This document shows, piece by piece, positions 55,801 to 64,000 of a DNA stretch of 64,000 nucleotides. The DNA comes from Sipunculus nudus (taxonomy: Eukaryota > Annelida > Sipuncula > Golfingiida > Sipunculidae). Both the position numbers and the translations under genes were made by a program. The stretch covers positions 74,512,426 through 74,576,425 of the forward strand of contig CM049309.1 of assembly GCA_026874595.1 (NCBI GenBank), written 5' to 3'. Positions within the stretch are counted from its first letter, which is position 1, and the number at the start of each line of letters is the position of its first letter. The notes below the pieces were generated by a model. That model saw nothing but the letters and a program-made list of their open reading frames with translations, ran no database searches and had not been told where the DNA came from.

Positions 55801-58800
55801 GTGGACCTACGGTAGGTGTGTAGGACGGAGTTGACCTACGGTAGGTGTGTGAGATGGAGTGGACCTACGGTAGGTGTGTAAGACGGAGTTGACCTACGGT
55901 AGGTGTGTAAGATGGAGTGGACCTACGGTAGGTGTGTAGGACGGAGTGGACCTACGGTAGGTGTGTGAGATGGAGTGGACCTACGGTAGGTGTGTAAGAC
56001 GGAGTTGACCTACGGTAGGTGTGTAAGACGGAGTTGACCTACGGTAGGTGTGTTAGATGGAGTGGACGTACGGTAGTTGTGTAATACGGAATGGAACTAC
56101 GGTAGGTGATTAGTATATCAAGCATTAGATGGAGTTGACCTACGGTAGGTATGTTAGATGGAGTGGACCTATGGTAGGTGCATGGATAGTATATAAAGCA
56201 TTAGATGGAGTTGACCTACGGTAAATGATATGGAGTGGACCTACGGTAGTTGTGTAAGACGGAGTTGACCTACGGTAGGTGTGTGAGATGGAATGGACCT
56301 ACGGTAGGTGGATAGTATATCATGCATTAGACGGAGTGGACCTACGGTAGGTGATTAGTATATCAAGCATTAGATGGAGTTGATCTACGGTAGGTGTGTT
56401 AGATGGAGTGGACGTACGATAGTTGTGTAAGACGGAGTTGACCTACGGTAGGTTTGTTAGATGGAGTGGACGTACGGTAGGTTTGTAAGACGGAGTTGAC
56501 CTACGGTAGGTGTGTTAGATGGAGTGGACGTACGGTAGTTGTGTAAGACGGAGTTGACCTACGGTAGGTGTGTTAGATGGAGTGGACGTACGGTAGTTGT
56601 GTAAGACGGAGTTGACCTACGGTAGGTGTGTTAGATGGAGTGGACCTACGGTAGGTGTGTAAGATGGAGTGGACCTACGGTAGGTGTGTAGGACGGAGTG
56701 GACCTACGGTAGGTGTGTGAGATGGAGTGGACCTACGGTAGGTGTGTAAGACGGAGTTGACCTACGGTAGGTGTGTAAGACGGAGTTGACCTACGGTAGG
56801 TGTGTTAGATGGAGTGGACGTACGGTAGTTGTGTAATACGGAATGGACCTACGGTAGGTGATTAGTATATCAAGCATTAGATGGAGTTGACCTACGGTAG
56901 GTATGTTAGATGGAGTGGACCTATGGTAGGTGCATGGATAGTATATAAAGCATTAGATGGAGTTGACCTACGGTAGATATGATATGGAGTGGACCTACGG
57001 TAGTTGTGTAAGACGGAGTTGACCTACGGTAGGTGTGTTAGATGGAGTGGACCTACGGTAGTTGTGTAAGACGGAGTGGACCTACGGTAGGTGTGTTAGA
57101 TGGAATGGACCTACGGTAGGTGGATAGTATATCATGCATTAGACGGAGTGGACCTACGGTAGGTGATTAGTATATCAAGCATTAGATGGAGTTGACCTAC
57201 GATAGGTGTGTTAGATGGAGTGGACGTACGGTAGTTGTGTAAGACGGAGTTGACCTACGGTAGGTTTGTTAGATGGAGTGGACGTACGGTAGGTGTGTAA
57301 GACGGAGTTGACCTACGGTAGGTGTGTTAGATGGAGTGGACGTACGGTAGTTGTGTAAGACGGAGTTGACCTACGGTAGGTGTGTTAGATGGAGTGGACG
57401 TACGGTAGGTATGTTAGACGGAGTGGAACTACGGTAGGTGTGTTAGATGGAGTTGACCTACGGTAGGTATGTTAGATGGAGTGGACCTACGGTAGGTGTG
57501 TTAGATGGAGTGGACCTACGGTAGGTGCGTTAGATGGAGTGGACCTACGGTAGGTGTGTTAGATGGAGTGGACCTACGGTAGGTGTGTTAGATGGAGTAG
57601 ACCTACGGTAAGTGTGTAAGACGGAGTGGACCTACGGTAGGTGTGTTATATTGAGTGGACCTACGGTAGGTGGATAGTATATCAAGAATAAGGTGGAGTG
57701 GACCTACGGTAGGTATGTTAGATGGAGTGGACCTACGGTAGGTCTGTTAGATGGAATGGACCTACGGTAGTTGGACAGTATATCATGCATTAGATGGAGC
57801 AGAACTACGGTAGGTGTGTTATATGGAGTGGACCTATGGTAGGTGCATGGATAGTATATAAAGCATTAGATGGAGTTGACCTACGGTAGATATGTTAGAT
57901 GGAGTGGACCTACGGTAGGTGTGTGAGATGGAGGGAACCTACGGTAGGTGTGTTAGATGGAGTTGACCTACGGTATGTGTGTTATATGGAGTTGTCCTAC
58001 GGTAGGTGGAGAGTATATTAAGCATTAGATGGAGTGGACCTACGGTAGGTGTGTTGGATGGGGTGGACCTACGGTAGTAGGACAGTATATCATGCATTAG
58101 ATAGGTATGTTAGATGGTAGGTAGGTATGTAAGATGGAGTGGACATACGGTAGGTGGAGAGTATATCAAGCATAAGGTGGAGTGGACCTACGGTAGGTAT
58201 GTAAGATGGAGTGGACCTACGGCAGGTGTGTTAGATGGAGTGGACTACGGTAGGTGTGTTCGATGGAGTGGACCTTCGGTAGGTGTGTTACATGGAGTGG
58301 ACCTACGGTTGGTGTGTAAGGCGGAGTGGACCTACGGTAGGTGTGTTAGACGGAGTGGATCTTCGGTAGGTGTGTTAGATTGAGTGGACCTACGGTAGGT
58401 GGATAGTATATTAAGCATTAGATGGAATTGACCTACGGTAGGTATGTTAGATGGAGTGGACCTACGGTAGGTGTGTAAGACGGAGTTGACCTACGGTAGG
58501 TGTGTTAGATGGAGAGGACCTACGGTAGGTGTGTTAGATGGAGTAGACCTACGGTAAGTGTGTAAGACGGAGTGGACCTACGGTAGGTGTGTAAGATGGA
58601 GTGGACCTACGGTAGGTGTGTTAGATGGAGTGGACCTACGGTAGTAGGACAGTATACTATGCATTAGATAGGTATGTTAGATGGTAGGTAGGTATGTAAG
58701 TTGGACTGGACATACGGTAGGTGGAGAGTATATCAAGCATAAGGTGGAGTGGACCTACGGTAGGTATGTAAGATGGAGTGGACCTACGGCAGGTGTGTTG

Positions 58801-59586
58801 GATGGAGTGGACTACGGTAGGTGTGTTAGACGGAGTGGACCTACGGTAGGTGGATAGTATATTAAGCATTAGATGGAATTGACCTACGGTAGTTATGTTA
58901 GATGGAGTGGACCTACGGTAGGTGTGTAAGACGGAGTTGACCTACGGTAGGTGTGTTAGATGGAGTGGACCTACGGTAGGTGGATAGTATATTAAGCATT
59001 AGATGGAATTGACCTACGGTAGTTATGTTAGATGGAGTGGACCTACGGTAGGTGTGTAAGACGGAGTTGACCTACGGTAGGTGTGTTAGATGGAGTGGAC
59101 CTACGGTAGGTGGATAGTATATTAAGCATTAGATGGAATTGACCTACGGTAGTTATGTTAGATGGAGTGGACCTACGGTAGGTGTGTAAGACGGAGTTGA
59201 CCTACGGTAGGTGTGTAAGACGGAGTGGACCTACGGTAGGTGTGTTATATTGAGTGGACTTACGGTAGGTGGATAGTATATTAAGCATTAGATGGAGTGG
59301 ACCTACGGTAGGTGGATAGTATATAAGGCATTAGATGAAATTGACCTACAGTAGGTATGTTAGAAGGAGTGGACCTACGGCAGATGTGTTAGACAGAATT
59401 GACCTACGGTAGGTGTGTTAGATGGAGTGGACCTACGGTAGGTGGGTTAGATGGAGTGGACCTACGGTAGGTGCGTTAGATGGAGTGGACCTACGGTAGG
59501 TGCGTTAGATGGAGTGGACCTACGGTAGGTGCGTTAGATGGAGTGGACCTACGGTAGGTGTGTTAGATGGAGTGGACCTACGGTAG
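52806..59586 (+). repeat. 6.8-kb minisatellite, 29-bp palindromic units, higher-order structure
   Basis: About 230 units of roughly 29 bp, consensus 'ttagatggagtgg' + ACCTACGGTAGGT + 'gtg'. The core ACCTAC-G-GTAGGT is an odd palindrome with 6-bp arms. Two main unit types alternate (agatggagtgg / agacggagttg), and longer spacer units contain 'gatagtatatcaagcattagatgg'. The marker 'cctatggtaggtgca' occurs at 53351, 54557, 55470, 56168, 56920 and 57833; two intervals are exactly 913 bp, showing amplification of larger blocks. The period is not a multiple of three and no long ORF persists. Confidence 0.95.
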
Positions 59587-60590
59587 ATTGGTTTTTAAAC
59601 ATGTAATACCATATATCTTTTACACAATTCAGATCTAAACACAGGAAACTTTTATAATTTGAAATCAGTTCAGTTGTCTTTCATGTACTTTTTTTAAACT
59701 GACCTTGAGTTAGACACTTGGTTCCTTGTGTACCATGGATTACATAATTAGTATTAAATACATACCTGTACACATCATCATTGTACCAGTATTTTTGTAT
59801 TTAATGTTTTATATGTTTTATAATAAATGATTTAACCAAAAATTTATTTTCTTCTCTATAATTTTAATATTGTATATCCTCAATCACCACCTGCTCAAAT
59901 TACTTTACTCCTAGCAGAATCACACAACCTGACACCCATTTCCAACAACTGGCTACTTCGAGGTTGACCCTTATATCATATTCAACATCTGCTCATTTAC
60001 ACAAACTGCACTCTAATCAATCCAATGTTTTGTCAATTTCAAAACATACCCATTTCCCAGAAAAAATATCACTTCCAAACACCGTCCCATGATTTCAGCA
60101 TACAGCCGCACAACCACAAAAATTCTTAACATACCCCCCTCCCCCCCCCCCCCCCCAACTTCAGCTGGAACAACAATGATTCATCAGAGTGAACCATAAT
60201 GAAAAGGATTAGTACCAGAGCGTGCAGGGTGTAGGATCTAGAATCCCAAAGTGTAAAAAACTTTGAAAATGCATGCTCTGAATTGGCATATTTGTAGGTA
60301 TTTTTCTTATGATACAAGCTCTAATCACAGAACATAATTCCTTATTTTACTGACAAGGCTTAAGGGTAACTGACTGATAGTCTCAGTCAACTGAACTTTC
60401 TTGCAAATACTGCCAACATTTTATACCTATAAATCCTCAGACCCCCCCCCCCCCCCCGGGAGGCCACGATACTGCTGTGTGTAAGAGACACTGGGGAATT
60501 GGGACCCCACCAACATCATTGCAACAGAAAATTACACCCCTGCCACTTATTCTTTTCACCTATAAATCAGAAAAAATACTTACCCTCTCT
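59587..60590. other. AT-rich DNA with poly-C runs
   Basis: No gene recognised. C runs lie at about 60127-60156 and 60443-60458. A plus-strand AATAAA at 59822-59827 in a T/A-rich setting could be a polyadenylation signal for a transcript crossing the minisatellite, but nothing else supports one. Confidence 0.4.
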
Positions 60591-60597
60591 AATCTGT

Positions 60598-60860
60598 GTG
60601 AAATGACAGCAATCATGTCAGTTTCTCAGCTGTGATTTCATCTATAGTCCCAAAACCTGGTCTGTTCATTGATCAAAATTGCATGCTCAGTAGATATTAC
60701 CCTGTCTATTCATCTGTTAGCCTGGCTGTCCATCCCTCCATTCACAAATTATTTGTTTCCAGATAATAACTTCAGGTTGGGTTGACATATGGATTTCAAA
60801 CTTGACTTGTGTATGGGCCACCACTTAAACAAGATATTTTACGATTTTTGGGTCAACGGT
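60598..60860 (+). repeat. Half-site-family element, 5' part
   Basis: 'atgacagcaatcatgtcagtttctcag' matches the 6939 border, followed by 'cccaaaacctggtctgttcattgatcaaaa', a degenerate 'ctgtccatccctcc' stretch and 'cagataataacttcaggttgggttgaca'. It is interrupted at 'gggtcaacggt' by the 60861 insert and resumes at 61188. Confidence 0.7.
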
Positions 60861-61187
60861 CGGCTTATGAAGGAAAAAAACATGCTTATACTGTCTAAAT
60901 GGCCGAAACTGCAAGTATAAAATGGGCACTCGCCTCGAAGCTCTCTCATTTCACAGATCGAGTTCGGCTCTCGATTGGCATGGCTGGGTCTTCGCTGCTG
61001 GGATCTTTTCTGTAAAGTCACCGGTGCGGGAAACAGTGGCGGTCTCTCGCGACTTTCTGCTTGGCTCGGTGGCATCACGTCTATTGGCTCTCAAAATTAT
61101 GCTTAAGGAGCGCATGCATAGGGCTGGGGTCTTGACCCCAGCAACCTGTAGCTGCTCGACAAAGGGAAAAACATCTTTAGTCAGTCA
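60861..61187. mobile_element. 327-bp insertion with 9-bp direct flanks
   Basis: It interrupts the half-site repeat precisely. GTCAACGGT flanks both sides (60852-60860, 61188-61196), and the host sequence continues as expected after it ('aaagtcacatgacccc'). The insert is GC-richer than its surroundings and has a TATA-like TATAAAA at 60917-60923. No clear inverted ends or poly-A tail is present. The family is unknown; a 9-bp duplication would suit Mutator-like elements, and a solo LTR is less likely because it lacks TG...CA ends. Confidence 0.5.
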
Positions 61188-61330
61188 GTCAACGGTAAAG
61201 TCACATGACCCCTTCCATCTTACGCATATTGCTCAATCTTTTCATCCCTAACTTTCCAAGTTTCACACATGGCTTATCTGCCAAATGTCCAACAAATCTG
61301 TATTTCCTGGTCCATAGTCAACATCACATC
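61188..61330 (+). repeat. Half-site-family element, continuation
   Basis: Host sequence after the insertion: 'gtcacatgaccccttccatct...atattgctcaatcttttcatccctaactttccaa', recognisable as the monomers of 6935-9912. Confidence 0.55.
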
Positions 61331-63060
61331 TTTCAAAGATTGTTTATTGTTACGAAGACAAATTGTTCAGGGGTAAATACTGGGCCGATCGCGAGACAGT
61401 TAGGTCCGCTTTTATGTCACCCCGTAAGATTATATAATCTAAATCCTGTAAGTTCAAGGATAGTAACTTCTCAAATTTTTCGTCACAAGGTCATTGGTCA
61501 ATGAGCGTCGATCGAGACCCATGGGTCCCTAGTTTGTTCAAACACCAGTGCGCGCACGGAGCAAAACACACCGCAGAGAACTCACAAGAGTACGACACCT
61601 TTCCATCATATATACTAGTACATGTATATGTCGATTCTACTCTAAGACTTGTTAGTCCATATCTGCGCAGTGATATAGTTACGTCTCTGTCGTGTGTAGG
61701 GTCTTTTTGCGTCAAATGCTGCAATCCACAACGCATATGTATGGACTTTTTATTACTCACGAGGCGTAGGTAAAATGTAGTGAACACGGTAATTTTGTCC
61801 GTTCAAATATGTTGAATTCATATTGATATATTATTCATGCCAGCACACGGCCAAGAATCACACCAACGAGATAGGGTGTCCTGGTGGCATAACCATATAT
61901 ACATATAGTTTTATGTACGACCTTCCACATGAGTTATTTCGCGATTTCAAGTTATGATAACATTTTTTTCAAACTGATCTAGAAAATAGAATTTATCCAT
62001 ATAAATATTGTTTACAAAATGAAGCTTTCGCTTTTTTCAAAGTTTATATTCAAAGGGGTCCAGTTGTTAACTGGAGTACCCTATTCCAGTTTTCTGATCC
62101 AAAAATATAAAATGCAAAATATAAAATGATAAGGAATAACTGTCGTCTGACTAATATATTTGTTAATTTAAAAAAAAAATACTGTGAAACTTGTACTGTT
62201 TTTCTATTTAAGTGTTTGCACCATTTTCTACCAAATTATCAATTATCGAAAATCAATTTGTTAACCAAAAGCAATTAAGGTAAATCCATGAATGTCAATC
62301 AAAGTGGAATATTCCTTTAACTGGGGAATTAACAACTGTGTATTGTACAGAAAGGGGTGTCCTAGTTTAATCCTATTTGCATAACAGGAATATTTGACTG
62401 ACTGAAGAGTATTATTTTTCATTTTTTTATTATTGTATGATGTAATATTAATCTAAAAACAGTTTGCAAAATTCTTTATATAATTTCACAACGACGGAAC
62501 TACGTGTTTAAATAAGGACCATTATTTCTGATATACACTTCTGGCTTTACGTGACCTTCGACAGAGAAGGTTATTTTTTTTCTGCTCTGTTTATGCATGT
62601 TCTAGTCCTTAAAAGAATTTTGGATCAGCAGGCATAAATGTTTCAGCTGACTCGGTTCCGCGCATCTGCATGTGTTCTACAGTTCTCTATTCATATTTAA
62701 ACCAAATATTCTCCTACGTTCTTTTGTTTACCTGGTTTCTTTGTTCCTAAGCCAAATAAAAAAAAAAAAATAAAAATAAAAATAAAATACAAGTTGTAAT
62801 GATGTTCACGAATTTTTATGGAGTGCTTGAACATCGAAAAGTGTTATCAAAAATTATATAAGTGCATACTCGGATAAATTGCATAGAGGATCCTGCATGT
62901 CTGGTTGTTTTGCACTGCAAAAGAGTTAATGCTGTAATTATTATTAATACTATAGTATTAACTGTTACCAATAGTTACACAACAATTTAAGGAATAGATA
63001 TAGGCATGACTCCATCATCAAGGTTCATGTGTAGTTGTTGAAAAAAAAAAATACTTTATT
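61331..63060. other. Unannotated DNA with one dispersed-repeat fragment
   Basis: 61757-61830 matches 1793-1860 ('ggcgtaggtaaaatgtagtgaacacggtaat'). Short overlapping ORFs around 61205-61787 have no recognisable motif. The remainder is AT-rich with an A-rich run at 62757-62787. Confidence 0.4.
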
Positions 63061-63072
63061 TTGCGATTCATT

Positions 63073-63310
63073 TTTAGCTCAGCTGACTTTTTAGTTATGC
63101 TTTGCTATAGCGATGGGTCTTTGTCCGTCGTCTTTCCGTCTGTCCGTCGGGCCGTCCGTCCGTTAGCAGGGCACAAATTGTAACCGTAAGGGCTAGGATC
63201 ATGAACCCTATGCAGTCTTAGAGGTTCTAAAAGGGATCTCCTTGCAAACCTGAAATTATGTCACTGCGACCTATATTCTCCGAGTTATGGGGTGCGTTTG
63301 CACCCCCCAG
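63073..63310 (-). mobile_element. Helitron-like end, reverse orientation
   Basis: Begins 'tttttagctcagctgact', then 'ccgtctgtccgtcgg' and 'gttagcagggcacaaattgtaac', and continues 'aacctgaaattatgtcactg...ctccgagttatggggt', the reverse complement of the 337-bp unit end. One hairpin arm is degraded here. Confidence 0.6.
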
Positions 63311-64000
63311 AATTAATTCTTGTAGCCAAAATTTTTATCCCACACCTTCCATCTTTCACATATGGCTCACCTACCAACAGGGGAAGAACCATAATTATTT
63401 TGTGGTCACAAGGTCAAAGGTCAAGATCACAGGACCCACTTCTTTGAAATGTTCATCCCAAACCTTCCATCTTTCACATATGGCTCACCTAAAGTTACTA
63501 ACAGGGGAAGAACCATATATAATTATGTTGAGGTCACAAGGTCAAAGGTCAAGATCACAGGACCCATATTTCAAGCTAAACTGTTTATTCCAAACCTCCA
63601 GTCTTTCACATATGCCCCATCTATGCATCACTCAATTTGATTCAAACTTCATATTTATTGGTCTTTTTGCTTGAAGACATAAATTATTGATTTTAGGGTC
63701 AGCTGGTCAGGAAGTTAAAGGTTGCAGGTCAAAATTATTCACACATTGGTTGCCAAGTGATTACTCCAGTTTTACGTCGTTAGCAGTTTTAGTGGTTAGT
63801 AGTTGCCCATCACTGCAGAAAGGATCCAATTGATATGTGGGCAAAAGGCCAAAGTCATAGTACAGGGATGTTCACAATAAAACTAACTTTGTAGACCATC
63901 TCTATTTTTCTGGTATATATCATTGCAGTCAAACTGGAACATCTTACTGTGTGGCCGTAATTGATAGCGACATTTGTGAGATATGATTCCTTTTGTATCA
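63311..64000 (+). repeat. Half-site-family monomers
   Basis: Three diverged monomers contain 'ccttccatctttcacatatggctcacct', 'ggggaagaaccat' and 'ggtcacaaggtcaaaggtcaagatcacaggaccca' (about 63405 and 63535), joined directly to the Helitron-like end. The ORFs at 63258 and 63449 translate the repeat. Confidence 0.7.

Noticed and set aside
58114-58383. 89-codon ORF with 'WSGPTVGVLDGVD' repeats
   Set aside because: Minisatellite translation; the 29-bp period shifts frame every unit, so openness here is local chance.
52806-59586. CRISPR-like regular direct repeats
   Set aside because: Units are contiguous about 29-bp repeats without unique spacers and lie in eukaryotic DNA; this is a minisatellite.

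Overview
This is a eukaryotic, AT-rich, repeat-dominated genomic window, most likely from a marine bivalve mollusc or close lophotrochozoan. That is an inference from three things: an intron-bearing Mediator gene, the absence of any prokaryotic gene layout, and dense bivalve-style tandem-core repeats (AGGTCA-rich 144-bp monomers, GGTGGCGCCACC palindromes, ACGG-type microsatellites beside a terminal hairpin). No species can be named from the sequence alone.

The one confidently recognised cellular gene is MED8 (Mediator head subunit 8) on the minus strand. Six coding exons lie between 27801 and 20205, all with canonical splice sites, compatible phases and a stop codon. A two-codon first exon is proposed at 43667-43672, next to a CCAAT-box promoter-like segment. 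If that is right, intron 1 is 15.9 kb and packed with mobile elements.

Layout. 1-6560: small duplications, a decayed LINE reverse transcriptase (1990-3095), an 88-bp MITE and dispersed palindrome repeats. 6563-9912: a Helitron-like end, then an array of nuclear-receptor-like half-sites in an 866-bp higher-order repeat. 9913-19400: old repeats, a 1-kb tandem duplication and a hAT-like element (12556-14070). 19400-27801: MED8 body with intronic SINEs and MITEs. 27802-43666: proposed MED8 intron 1, holding a 3.84-kb TIR element (30842-34680) that contains an inverted half-site array, a 337-bp tandem array of Helitron-like repeats (36966-42282) split by a piggyBac-type insertion (40499-42004), and a 421-bp Harbinger-like MITE. 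43667-48315: promoter-like DNA and microsatellites. 48316-52142: a young Ty3/gypsy-type LTR retrotransposon on the minus strand, with identical LTRs and intact gag and integrase but no RT/RNase H. 52806-59586: a 6.8-kb minisatellite of about 29-bp palindromic units with higher-order structure. 59587-64000: low-complexity DNA and more dispersed repeats.

Most apparent ORFs are by-products of these repeats. Points most worth following up: the gag-integrase-only retroelement with a GGGAAAC frameshift site; the palindromic minisatellite and its single isolated monomer in the putative MED8 promoter; the piggyBac insertion with its empty site preserved in neighbouring repeat units; and the terminal hairpin whose stem is kept by compensating changes.
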